A stretch of 64,000 nucleotides of DNA, from assembly GCF_022682495.2 (NCBI RefSeq), contig NC_071399.1, positions 11,265,342-11,329,341 of the forward strand. The letters run 5' to 3'. The notes under the pieces were generated by a model. It saw nothing but the letters and a program-made list of their open reading frames with translations, did no database searches and was not told the origin of the DNA. Positions 47,606-58,870 of the stretch are shown in pieces. The number at the start of each line of letters is the position of its first letter. Within the stretch, counting starts at the first letter, position 1. The DNA comes from Desmodus rotundus (Eukaryota > Chordata > Mammalia > Chiroptera > Phyllostomidae). The translations under genes and the position numbers were made by a program.

Positions 47606-48360
47606 ACGACCCTAGAAAGGTTTGTTGCTTGCTGGCCATGGCAACATAAAGAGTCCTGCTTTTACCATCATCCTGAATGACCTTCTCTGGGGAGGGCTGC
47701 ATACCGCATGTCAACCAATGCGGGACCTTTGGTGAAGCACCAAGTGCTCTCTCCTAGTCTTGTCCCATTAGCACTTTCTCCTCAATCCCAACAAGGCCAA
47801 AGTCATGCTTTTCCAACATACACGTTGCCAGGTATAGACAGATAGGAGTACGTTGAATGATACAGTCAAGATTCAAAATAATCTCCATACAGCCCAATGC
47901 TGAACTATAAGTACTATGACAAAATGTCACATGAATAAAATGAATAAATATGATGTGACCCATTGGGGATAACAAAAATCAAGCGCATGAATATAAGATA
48001 ATGGAGATTGAGGCCAAAATGCTTCGATCCAACTAGATATTCCAATGACATTTTCCTGAAAGTAAGTCTATTTTTATCAACGTGGAAATTATCCTTCCAA
48101 CAGAAGCAGAAAAATCAAGTTGACTAAGGTGTGGGGCATGGAGGAGTTTAAATTCACTTCCAAACCCTCGATAAAAAAGCGAACGTCCTATGTTATCTCT
48201 CCAAGCATCTTTACACATGTATGAATAATTAATTAACATCTTACACAGCCCAATGTGTGCAGCAATCCCAGCGCTAGGTCCTAGTGTTCTCCAGTATTCA
48301 GGAATGAAGTAAAGAAAGAGTCACTTACAAAGGACCACAAATGAGACTATAGAATTAGCA
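47606..48360. other. Unassigned sequence
   Basis: No gene or repeat recognised. Minus frames 47754-47975 and 48033-48239 have no known motifs. Confidence 0.4.
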
Positions 48361-48362
48361 GA

Positions 48363-48402
48363 AAGTAAATAAGTAAGTAAATAAGTAAATAAATAAATAA
48401 AA
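48363..48402. repeat. AAGT/AAAT tetranucleotide repeat
   Basis: Alternating taag and taaa units followed by pure taaa units. Likely length-variable. Confidence 0.9.
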
Positions 48403-48414
48403 GATCGTGGAGTG

Positions 48415-48740
48415 CCCTGAAAGGTGAGAGAACAAAATGTTTCGAGGAGAAAGCAGTTAATTGTATTGAATGCTACCGAGACATCTACTAAAACGAAGAC
48501 AGAAAAGGGCCTTTAGATATAACACTGTGACAGACCTTAGTGGTAGCAAGTTAGTGGGGTGCTTGGGGGGTCATGTCAATGTGGAATAAGGAGGAAATAG
48601 GAAGCAAGAAATGGAGGTACGTATGTAAATGACTGGACAACTTAAGACGCATGACTACAATGGGATGAGAATCATTTTTAGAGGAGTTTGTATGGTAGAG
48701 GAAGCCTGTTTCCAAAAAAAAAGAAAGTCTAGAGTACTTT
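48415..48740 (-). repeat. L2 ORF2 fragment, minus strand
   Basis: aaaatgtttcgaggagaaag, gttaattgtattgaatgcta and ccgagacatctactaaaacg are in the order of reverse-complemented L2 ORF2. It appears to resume at 49013 beyond an L1 insertion. Confidence 0.5.
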
Positions 48741-48742
48741 TT

Positions 48743-49012
48743 AAACTTATTAGTATTAACTTTATTATAGTGACATTAGTTAATGAGATTATATAGGTTT
48801 CTAGTGTACACACAATTCTATGATACATGATCTGGATATTGCATTGTGTGCCCACCACCCAAAGTCAGATCATCTTTCATCACCATGAATTTGACCTGAT
48901 TTACCCTTTACTCCTACCCTTTCCCCCCTCCCTCTAGCAACCATCATACTGTTTGTTTGTATCTATGGGTTTCTGTTGGTTTGTTTTTCTGGGTTATTCA
49001 TTTGTTACAAAG
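48743..49012 (-). repeat. L1 3' end, minus strand
   Basis: attatagtgacattagttaa, gtttctagtgtacacacaat, tgatctggatattgcattgt and ctctagcaaccatcatactg are the reverse complement of an L1 3' terminus. It is the same 3'-end type as 6228-6380. The poly-A end faces left. Confidence 0.75.
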
Positions 49013-49200
49013 GCCGATAAAGAGATCTTTTAGACAGAGAAGAGTTTGAGAATGACCAAATCCCCACTGGCCCTAAATAGAAGAGATGGGATTCGGATCC
49101 TATTGGGTAGGATTGGTGAACAGAGGACCACATGGCTTCCCTGAGCTCAGATTTGTCAGAACAAAGAGGGATTTGGGCTTTTTATGATATGTGCACTCAG
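49013..49200 (-). repeat. Possible continuation of the L2 fragment
   Basis: actggccctaaatagaagag and gatgggattcggatcctatt fit L2 sequence upstream of the 48415-48740 piece, in the same orientation. Weak. Confidence 0.35.
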
Positions 49201-49364
49201 GTCCTATACTTTAGATTATATTATTAGAGCTTCCGGAGACAAAAGTACAGCAGTACAGCCCAGGGGGAAGGAGGGGTAGATTCAATCTGCCATGTGAAAT
49301 AAAATGTAGTACTTCCCTGGTCCACATCAGAGTATGCTCAGTGTTTTCTTGGTTTTTTCAACCT

Positions 49365-49482
49365 TTAATAATAAGAGTTACCATTTATTTTAAACCCTAT
49401 CATGTCCCACGTGCTCTAATAGGTACTTTACATATATTAGTTTGAATCCTCACAGCAATTTTATGTTGTCAAAAGAGAGTAT
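49365..49482 (-). repeat. MIR fragment, minus strand
   Basis: ttaaaccctatcatgtccca, cgtgctctaataggtacttt and gaatcctcacagcaatttta match the reverse complement of a MIR-family 3' end. Confidence 0.6.
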
Positions 49483-52400
49483 AGGATTCAAGCCAACAAC
49501 AATTTTCCTTCTATATTCCTAGTCTCTCAGTATAAAATACCAAAAAAAGTAAGAACCCAGCATTTTAAATTACCTAAATTAAGTCATAAAATGTGCAGAA
49601 ACATTTCAGGCAAATGATTGCAGTTGGTTCATTTATCATGATGTTTACCGAATGCCTGTTATTCCAAAATGAGTTCAAGGTGCTAAGAATTAATTCAACA
49701 GTTAAAAATATAAAGTCCCTGTTCCATGACATTAGGAATATTGCATCCACTCAGGTTAATGTTACAAAAAACTTCATTATTGATTGAATAGAACTATATT
49801 AGATGCTCATATCAGAGAAGACTTTAAAATAATCACAGAAATTAAAGACTTTACCAACGTTCCACAGATAACATTGCCCAAAGGAAAATCAAACAATATA
49901 ATGCACTCATACCTTACAGACTCTAAAACGTGGAAAAAACACTGGTAAGCATTTGTTGTTATCAATGAAAGTATTATTTACCATTTTGCTATTTTCTCAA
50001 ACATTTTGTTTCATTTTGAGTAGATTTATAAAAGAAAAAGAAATTGAGATGAAACCATGGAGGTGAGGCAAAAAAAAATTAACACGGAAAACTGTTTACA
50101 TTATCAAAAAGTAGATTTCAAATGAATTCACTAGAAAAGAAATTAGTTTTGTGCTAACGCGACAGACAAAGTAGAACTCAATAGAAATGAAAGCAATGTG
50201 AGGGGCTTAGGGTAGTGACACTCCAATCGAATGAAGGAATACATTTGTGGGGAGAAAGGTTTTCTGAAGAGCTTATTCCATAGAGCACAGACGGGAGGAT
50301 ATTTGTGTTTAATTTAAAAGTTTTGCAAAAGTTAACACTTCCAGCAGCAGAGACATACCTCCAGCTTCCTGACAAGTGAGAGGAATCCTTCCTCCTGAAT
50401 CCTCCTCAGGATCTGAGTCCCAGGGATTTTGAACCCCTGGAGCTCAAGTTGTCTCTTTGAAATGAGATGAAGCAGGAAAAGGCTCTGAGGAGCCAGCCGC
50501 CCATCCAGCCCAAACACACCCACAACCCGAGTCCCCCGAAGTTTCATGTTCTGATTCGTTAGAGATGCTGCCTTCCATCATCCGTGACTGCTCCCTCTTT
50601 GGGGGCTGATCTGGTTTAACCACTCTTGACATCTCATCCTGCACACTTGGAGCATTTCTACAGCAATGACAATAACAGCCTCTCTGCATGACAGCAAAGA
50701 AGGTTTCTTCAGCACTGTCAAAGAGATGAACAGTTATGGCTCTCCTGTGTCCTAACTCACAGGACAAAAGACGGGACATCGAGACTAATTATATCAAATG
50801 GCCCTGAAAACTGTTCACGGGATGTACAGGTGAACGCCCACTTCAAACTCAACACTCCCCCGTGTCTGATGCTTCTTCCAGCAGAAAAGGGGTTCCTGAA
50901 CCTTCCCCATGAAGGAAGCTTCCTTTTCAAAGCTGTGACCTAAGGGACTGTCCCCACCCTGGGCTTTGAGGAAGTAGCCTCTTCAGCGCCTGCATGGAGG
51001 CATCTATGAGGACGAGAGTAACACAGTGAGCAATGACAAACCCATGTTTGGGGCCAACATGGAGCTGCTGAGATCCAAGGTCAGAAGGTTGGAAAAGGAC
51101 ACACGCAGCCACCCAGTGGGGTCGGAGGGAGAAGAGAGATTAGTGGCCTCTGAGACATGTGCTTTTTCCACTCTTCCTGAAATGCTGAACCTGGAGCCGC
51201 TTTTCCATCCAGAGAATGAAATCTGCCAGTGGACGGATTTGGCTTGCTACAACGACAGCCAGCTCCACTTTTGAATACTCTCGGAAAACAATTTTTACTG
51301 TGCGAGGCCAGAGAAGACCAACAAATAATAAACCTGTCGCAGCATTCACCAAGTGCTCGTAAATACAAGAGTCTGCCATGCAGCTGCAAAGGGAAGCCAG
51401 TCCCGTGCTTGAAAAATTGTCAAGGCTTAATCGTGGCATCGGATATCAATTCTCAGTTAGGGCTGAGGGTTGGGGTGACTCTTAACCTCCAGCACCCTGG
51501 AGGCGGGAGCCCCCTGTTCCCTGCACTGGTCAGCAGTTTGGGGTGGCCATACAGCCATCCGGAGAATAAGCAGTTCTTTGAGCTATTAATTTCCCCAACC
51601 CCACACACCAGCAAGTTCATCTTTTCATCTAATTCAAAACACTGTACTGAACTGTGCTTATTGGATGTTTTTGGTGACAAAATTTCAAAGGCAACAGAAA
51701 TCCATGTGAAGAAAACCACAGGGCCCCGGGCTCTGCCCAGCACTCGGAGCCCGGCGCCTCCAGCTGGCCTGCCTGTGCTTCCTTCCTCCTTTGTCCTCCC
51801 AAAGCAGTTTTCATTATCCATTGTCCCCAGGAAATACGGTCCCTGTCTGCCCAATTCATGTCTGCATCACTGCTCCTCTCTAAAGTGGTCAAATAAGCCC
51901 TCGACAAAAAAAAAAAAGGTAAAAAAAATTTTAAATTAAAAATTCTCATACAGCCCTGGTGTTAGAGAAGTGAGAACTCTATTGGAGAGCAGCGTGCTAA
52001 GTGGACACCTTCCGACATGACCTTGTTGTTTTAGTGGGATTCAGCTGGAACAAAGTCGGTGAGCAGGCTTTCCAAAGGAAAACCAGGAAGCTGTCTGCTG
52101 GGAACTTTGGAGGGTTCTCTCTGCACAGGACAAGTTGCTTCAACTAAGCAAAGTATGGTCACTGATCACAGTGACATTTCTAGGTATTTAGAAGGTTCCC
52201 ATTTCCCGAGAGGAGCCCGGTCACACACTGTGGAAGTGACAGCTATAAAGCATACATTCCTCAGGAAGGTGTTTCTCAGTAGGAAAGGGTGGCTTGTTAA
52301 ATGAGTTTTCTTTTTCCATGTTAGATATTCCCGTATCTGGACCGCACAGGGTGGAGACAATCACGCAGCTACAGTTTCATTCTTCCGGGTTGCTCATGCG

Positions 52401-52735
52401 GGTCATGTCCAGGGTTCCCAGGGAGCATCTCCATACTGCGCCTCCATGTGCAGTTATTTTTAGAAGACTTCCCCCTCTCCCGAGCCTCTCTGGACACAGT
52501 AGACGATTCACGTACAAAGGAAATGATTCATTAGTGTGATTAAGTAGCCATGTCCAAAATGGCTATCCAGGGAAAGGACTGATAAATCATTCCTAAGAAA
52601 GACATCCAACTGAACTGTTCGTGGCTTCCCATCTAGTGACATGACAGCAGGCCACCAGACCTAGAGGGACTTCCGTAGAGACTGAGTGCCGACACAATAG
52701 GAAACTCCAATGGCAGCTTGTCCGGATCCACGATC
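49483..52735. other. Unassigned sequence with long overlapping frames
   Basis: No repeat family recognised over 3.2 kb. GC-richer parts (50350-50780, 51020-51860) carry overlapping open frames on both strands, the longest being 51229-51939 plus (236 codons) and 51453-51854 minus (133 codons). Neither shows a domain, signal peptide or repeat I know. The plus frame ends in a lysine run made by an A tract. Overlap on both strands in a GC-rich patch is expected by chance. Confidence 0.35.
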
Positions 52736-52739
52736 AGAC

Positions 52740-52845
52740 CATGTGCCACTTGCCCTTCAGACTGTAGGACATGTGAGCCAGTCTGTACACAGCCTGTCGG
52801 TTCTGCTTCTCTGGAGAAGCCTGGTTAACCCAGACAAACTTCTAT
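52740..52845 (+). repeat. Possible LTR 3'-end remnant
   Basis: tctgcttctctggagaagcc followed by tggttaacccagacaa resembles the end of a common MaLR/MLT-like repeat. Short and uncertain. Confidence 0.3.
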
Positions 52846-53950
52846 TACAAAACACACGCCTTTGAGTTCTCAATAGATCGCCAAAAGCTGGAGTAAACTT
52901 TACCCTGCTAGTCAGCTTTGGTAAGGTTTCCGGATCCTCCCCTTTATTTAATTTTTCCTCTGATTTCTAGTTGGTAACAGTTTAAAATGGAAACATTACT
53001 TTTCTTAAGGACATGTGGCTCTTTTTCCATGTAGTCAATAGAGAAATTAACAGTGTCACCTCCTACCTCCTAGAATTTTAGCAGAAGAAACCTGAACAAG
53101 AAGCCGAGCGGCAGCCTTGGCGGGTGGAAGAGGATGCGACTCCACGATGAGTGTGTCTCCCAAGGTAGTGCGGCTCATCAGAGCTGATGATGCTCAGACT
53201 CTTCCTTCAAATCTGAGTTGTGCTTCTACGCTGCACAGTCTGGTGTTGAGACATCTAAATAAAATTCACAGACCCACCTGAACTCTACCCCACTTCAGAC
53301 TCTGACCATAAGTGAGAGGAAAAAGTAAATCATAGAAGAGATTCTCCCCTGGAACCTTTCCATTCCTCTCGCCCAGCAAAGCAAAGCCAAGCAGTAACGG
53401 GTCATTGTCTCTGAGGTTGGTTAGAAATCCGTTGATAATATTACCAACAGTGCATTGAGGACTTTTTCAGATTTGAGCTCACGAGTGTGGAGAAATTGAA
53501 TTCTTGTGGATAATGATTCATTTGCTTTAACTCCCCCTTTGCCCTTCCATTTGGTGGGATTGATTTCCTTTCTCCACCTCATCTCACTTGTCACGACCCA
53601 CGACTTGAGAGCTGACCCACTCTTCTCTCTGCACTGTCCCTTATGAGCTCATGTCTGTTCTTAAAAATGACTGGAATGCACATTAATGAAAAAGTTATTA
53701 AAGATGGCATTTATGAAAATGCTTGCTTTAGATTATTTTTTCTTACTAATGCAAAGTTCTGCACTTCAGATATACCTATAAAAAAATCAAGTTACCACCA
53801 GTACTTAATCGGTCAACAAAAATTCAGGTATCTCACTCATGCCTTCATATTACAGGTACCCCAGTAGCAAATTGGATCTTTAGTTCCCGCTTCTCCTGCA
53901 GAAGGAAGAAATGGGAAATAATGGGACCTCTGCCTCCAAGTTTCTAAGGT
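52846..53950. other. Unassigned sequence
   Basis: No gene or repeat recognised. Confidence 0.4.
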
Positions 53951-53954
53951 GATG

Positions 53955-54848
53955 CTCAAATTTATTTTATTTTATTTTCCAATTACAGTTGATATTTAAT
54001 ATTATGTTATATTCATTTCACGTGTATAACATAGTGGTTGAACATTTATATAAGTTACAAAGTGACCCTCCCAATAATTCTAGTACCCCCCTGGCACGAT
54101 ACATTTTTTACTGACTGTATTCCCTATGCTGTACTTTACATCCCCTTGACTATTCGGGAACTGCCAATTTGTACTTCTCAATCCTTTTACCTTTTTCAGG
54201 CAGGCCCCCAAACCCCCTTCCATCTGGCAACCATCAGTTTCTTCTCTGTATCTGTGAGTCTGCTTCTGCTTCGTCTCTTCATTTATTCTGTTCTTTAGAT
54301 TCCACATGTAAGTGAAACTGTATGGTATCTGTCTTTCCCTGTCTTAGTTTACTTAGCATAATACCCCCTAGGTCTATCCATGTTATCAGAAATGGTAAGG
54401 TCTTGTTCTTTTTATGGCTGAATAATATTCCATTGTATATATGTACCACTACTTTTGTATTCACTCATCTACTGATGGGCACTTGGGTTGCTTCCACATC
54501 TCGGCTATTGTAAATAATGCTGCAGTGAACATAGGGGTGCATATATCTTTTTGAATTCGTGTTTTGGATTTCTTCAGATAAATATCCAGACTCCTGGGTC
54601 ATAAGATAGTTCTATTTTTAACTTTTTTGAGGACCCTCTATATGTTTTCCATTGTGGCTGCCCCAGTCTGCATTCCCAGTACAAGGGGGTTCCCTTCTCT
54701 TCACAGCCTGTCCAATACCTGTTGTTTCTTGATTTATTGATGACAGCCATTCTGACAGAGGTGAGGTGATATCTCTTTGTGGTTTAATTTATATTTCTCT
54801 GATAATTAGTGACACCGAGACTCTTTTCATATAACTATTGACCATTGA
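53955..54848 (-). repeat. L1 3' portion (about 0.9 kb), minus strand
   Basis: Long reverse-complement match to L1: a TTTTA-rich start and ccaattacagttgatattta (3' end), atctggcaaccatcagtttc, attccacatgtaagtgaaac, acttagcataataccccc, gaataatattccattgtata, ctactgatgggcacttgggt, gtaaataatgctgcagtgaa and attcccagtacaaggggg. It covers the 3' UTR and the end of ORF2 and is truncated at its 5' side near 54848. It is one of the better-preserved L1 pieces. Confidence 0.88.
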
Positions 54849-55125
54849 AAAAGGAGGAAAAAAACTTACAGCTTGTTTGAGAGTTGCAAGGAAATGGACC
54901 TTCTACAAGCTGCAGGAGCTCTGCTTTCTCCCCTAAAGTGAAGACTGAGCCTTCTTGGAGCTGAATTTCATTGAAGTAACCAGTAGAGTTTGTTGCTGAT
55001 AAATTCCCTTATGTCCAAGTATTATTAATGCACATGTTCCGAACGGAGGATATTCAAGACATATTCACCTTTGCTTGACTTAAATTAGCAAAAATCAAGT
55101 GAGGTATTTTCTGTTATTCCTCTCT
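54849..55125. other. Unassigned sequence
   Basis: Nothing recognised. Confidence 0.4.
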
Positions 55126-55129
55126 GCCT

Positions 55130-55345
55130 ATTGCTCCTATCTGTAACATTGTACCAGCCTGACATGCCTTTGCATTGTCTCTTCTTCACCTCACTTGAGC
55201 TTCTGCTTTCAGACTCAGTCCATGCCTCACCTCCCCCAGGAATCCTTTCCTGGCCTCTCAGGCTGTACAAAAGTTTCCTCCTCTGAAATCCCATAGAGGA
55301 CCTGCATATCTTTATCGCTGTGCTTATCACATCACATTAAATCTG
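55130..55345 (+). repeat. L2 3'-region fragment, plus strand
   Basis: cccaggaatcctttcctggc, ctcaggctgtacaaaagttt, tctgaaatcccatagaggac and tcgctgtgcttatcacatca match the sense L2 3' region. The minus frame 55085-55330 is antisense L2. Confidence 0.7.
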
Positions 55346-55464
55346 TCTGAGTGACTTTACTCTATGCTTAACCACAAAATCCTGAGGTATGCAGAAGTGC
55401 TCTTGAGAAGTGCACAGTGTAACTGAGTAGGCAACACAGCCGGGACAGTTGGGAGGAAGTCGTG

Positions 55465-55845
55465 CGTTCAGTTTTTGATACACTGAGTTTGTCATAGTGG
55501 TAGAATATTCAGGTGGAGAGTTCAGGGAGAACTGTTTGGAAAACTGGCCGGTGGGAATTCAGATTTGGGGATTGGGGAAGGACAAGCAAGATGATATGTG
55601 AACTTCAGCGATTTTCTTTTGGAAGCAGCCCTTTAACTATGGATGAGAATATTAACGAAAAAACTATTGATAAAGAGAAAAGAAGGCATTAGAAAGACCC
55701 CTCGGGAGTGCCTACATTTAACCATTTCGAGGAACAGTTTGAGGGTTTGGAAGAGACACAAAAAAGATAGCATCGCCAGTGCCAAACCACGGGGTTTCAA
55801 AAAGGAGTCACACATGTTACTGCATTTTATAGCTGTGCATGGTTA
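55465..55845 (-). repeat. L2 ORF2 fragment, minus strand
   Basis: tcagtttttgatacactgag, ttcaggtggagagttcaggg, gggaattcagatttggggat, cctcgggagtgcctacattt and a ccagtgccaaaccacgggg block follow reverse-complemented L2 ORF2, including the region that encodes the RT motifs. Decayed. Confidence 0.6.
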
Positions 55846-56010
55846 AAGTGAGGTTCTCAACCCAGGGTGATTTTGTGCCCCCAACAATATTTCACCATAT
55901 GTGAAGATATTTTTTTGGTTTGTCACCAGTAGGAGGTGGAGATAGGGTGCAGGGGAAGAGATGCTACTAGAATCTAGTGGGAAGATGCCCGAGATGTTGG
56001 CTGCATTCAT
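55846..56010 (+). mobile_element. MER5-type hAT relic, left part
   Basis: gaggttctcaacccagggtg, attttgtgcccccaacaata and gaatctagtgggaagatgcc match MER5A in order. The rest lies at 56462-56572, so about 450 bases were inserted between. Confidence 0.75.
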
Positions 56011-56461
56011 TTTTAGATATTTGTTACAGCAGCCCTTCACTCCTTGGTACCAAACTCTGTATTTTTCAGTGTTCTCCGCAGGGAAAGAACCAACAGGATA
56101 TGTATACATATATAAAGTAAGAAAGGTTTATTTTAAGAAATCGGTTCACATAACTGTGGAGCCTTTGTAAGTCTAAAATTTGATGGGGTAAGCTGGTGGT
56201 CTGGAGACTCAGGGAAGAGTTGCAGTTCAAGCCCAAAGGCAATTTGATAGAAAAATAAAACCTTTTTGTTCAAGGGAGATCATTCTCTGTTCTATTCAGG
56301 CCATCAACCGACTGGCTGAGGTCAGTGCACATTACAAAGAGCAATCTGCTTTACTTAAAGTCCACTGACTTATGTTAGACTCGTCAGTAAAACCCAGTCA
56401 TGGAAACACCCGGAACGGCATGTGACCAGCTGAGGTGGCACACAAAGGTAACCATGACACC
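56011..56461 (+). repeat. LTR-like insertion splitting MER5
   Basis: aaggtttattttaagaaatc (a tandem of the common ttattataaggaattggctc type), ttctattcaggccatcaacc, gagcaatctgctttacttaa and acacaaaggtaaccatgaca follow a widespread mammalian LTR-like repeat in order. No viral coding sequence is present. The family name and exact ends are uncertain and a clean target duplication was not resolved. Confidence 0.55.
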
Positions 56462-56572
56462 CATCACCCTACAATGCACAGGACAGGCCCCAAAACAAAA
56501 GAGCTATCTGGCCAAAAAAACCGACAGTACCAACGCTGGGATAGCCTGTTCTCAATTTTCAGAGAGATTAAG
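56462..56572 (+). mobile_element. MER5-type hAT relic, right part
   Basis: cctacaatgcacaggacagg, gagctatctggccaaaaaaa and ctgttctcaattttcag complete the MER5A-like element begun at 55846. Confidence 0.75.
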
Positions 56573-58575
56573 AGGACACTGAAATAGGCATTCCATAAAT
56601 AATGGAACCCGTAGCATAAAAAAATTAAAAAATAGAATTCAGACACCTGGAAAGCAAAATTTTTCTCTACTCTTTTCAGGTGACTCCAACACAGGTCTCC
56701 ATAGAAGCACTCAGAGAATAGAGGACACTCAATTAATGTCACTGATGGACAGTGTGCCCTCTGAGAGGGCAAATGAAGAGAGAACGGTCCCCAGTAAGTT
56801 TTATTTAGTTCCATAATATCCCATGGGAGAACATTTTTGGGCCATTAGTTTATCATATATATTTCAAAGGTTTACTCTTAAAATAACAGACATGACTTAT
56901 TTTTTTCCTATCAGCCTTAATCACTTCACAGTGAGTTTTTTGGGTTTTTTTTTTTTTTTCAACCTGAGAGCCTATTGTTACCTTAAAGGTAAATTAGAGG
57001 CTTCATCTTTCAAATAAAGGATGCTTTGGCTAAATATACCTACAGAAACACCAGAGATCCCATAGATTTATTCTCATAGATTTGTATTCTCACAAATAAT
57101 AAATTAAGGAGATATCCTTAAAAGGACTTGGTTTAAGTTTCATCAACGAGGAAAATTAGTATGAGCATGACTCATGGTGTTATTTATTTGGCTTTCCCCA
57201 GTAACAGCATCACTTTATAATTACTTAAATTAAAAAGAAGTATATTATTCTAAAAATGTATGGTCTTCAATGTCTTACGTTCCCATATAAAAATGTTTCT
57301 CATAGCAATTTCTGGCCATTTTCTAGTAGCTACAAATTGATTACTTTAGGTAACCATAGTCTTTCCACTAGTGAAAACATGTGTAGCATTTTCTATATAG
57401 TCTCTCATAACTCATCCCAATCGAAGCAGTAGGCAGAGCTGAGTGCATGATGAGCCCACAAAGCTTTCACAACATAATCAATAAAGTACCAATGATATCT
57501 CTCAAACAGCTGCAAGGCTATCTGTGGTGCTTTATAGTTATAAATATGTTGTCAAAAAAATAGATTCTTTCTTTTCCCTCAGCACTACACACTTGTTCCT
57601 AAGTATTTAACTGACCCCTTTATTTCCGCAGTTCTGTAAGTTTCAATCACAGAGAAACTGAATGATGGAGTCTCTTTATAGACTGCTTGCTACCCATACC
57701 GTAAGCCACCCCCCACTTCCCTACCAAACACTGTGATAACCCTCAAATTCTGCCCTGCGTCATTCACACACTTCAAGACAAATCCTACTTTCACAGGAGC
57801 TTCGTCAGGCTGGTTCATGAAGCCTAAGGGGTCCGTCTTTGAGCTGAGCTGTAGTAAAGGATCGGGATGAGTGCTTCCATATTTTTAAATTAAAATAAAC
57901 TTCTACAAAGTATACTGTTTCCTCGCAAACTTTGAGGCACGTACTTTCAGTTGCAATAAGGAAAACATAAGAAAGTCTAACTGAACTGGATCAGTGGTTA
58001 AATCGTGACTGGTTATCCATAAGGCAAGTCTGGCATTAGGGGAGCAAGGTGGTATAAATTTATATTGGACTGAAGGTCAGTGATACTCTGTGGACGTGTC
58101 ACCAATAGCAGCGATTAAGTCCACTCACCTTAACTACAAACCATAGGAAAAGCGCCCTCGCTCTGTAGCATCGTTGAAATCCAGGTATGTGAACTTGTTT
58201 CAGACCTGGCGTTTGCCACACCAGTGCTTTGCATTTGAAAGACTTCTTTTCTTGAAATATGTCTTTTCATTTATAGCATATTTAATGTCACAGTGGTCAC
58301 GTTACTCACAGAAATAGTAAGTCTGGCTCACGACAAAGCAGGGGTGCATAACAGCCCCATGACATCCCTGGGGTGTTAACTGTCATCACTTGTTCACGGC
58401 AGTTTTTGCTCGGTTTTCCCACTCTGGCATTACTGCTGATTCCTTTTCCCTACTCTATTCTGTGGAATCAAGTCACAAAGTTTAACCCATGTGAGCAAGG
58501 GACGGAGTGGGGAGAATTAAGCTTTACCTTCTATAAAGAAAAATAACTACATACATTATTTGGAATTCTTCTGTA
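56573..58575. other. Unassigned sequence
   Basis: No recognised gene or repeat. A T run lies at about 56944-56959. Confidence 0.4.
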
Positions 58576-58579
58576 ACTT

Positions 58580-58870
58580 CTCCCCCATTTATTTATTTTT
58601 AGTCATTTATTTATGTCCGTATGCACATGGGTTTGTTCATTTTACACTTTGAGTTATAATCCAATAGTATATCACCTATCTGTTTCGTCACTCAAATTGT
58701 TTCAACCGTGGCCCCTGGGTGCTCTTTCAGTGGGTTCCTGTGTTCTTTGGACATGCTCCCATTCTTTCATTTTGTTTTGTTCTGTTTTTTTTTTTTGAGT
58801 TCTTTACTTTCTGGTACTACAAGATGGCAAAGGTTTATATTGTACTTGTGGTTTATTTTAAAGGCAAATT
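58580..58870. repeat. Probable L1M-type fragment
   Basis: gttataatccaatagtatat, cgtcactcaaattgtttcaa, ctctttcagtgggttcctgt, ttggacatgctcccattctt and tttctggtactacaagatgg follow a known order in old mammalian L1M-type repeats. I am not sure which strand is sense. Confidence 0.5.

Noticed and set aside
51229..51939. 236-codon frame as an annotated protein
   Set aside because: No domain or family, a low-complexity lysine end made by an A tract, and a long antisense frame in the same GC-rich patch. Kept only as a finding to test.
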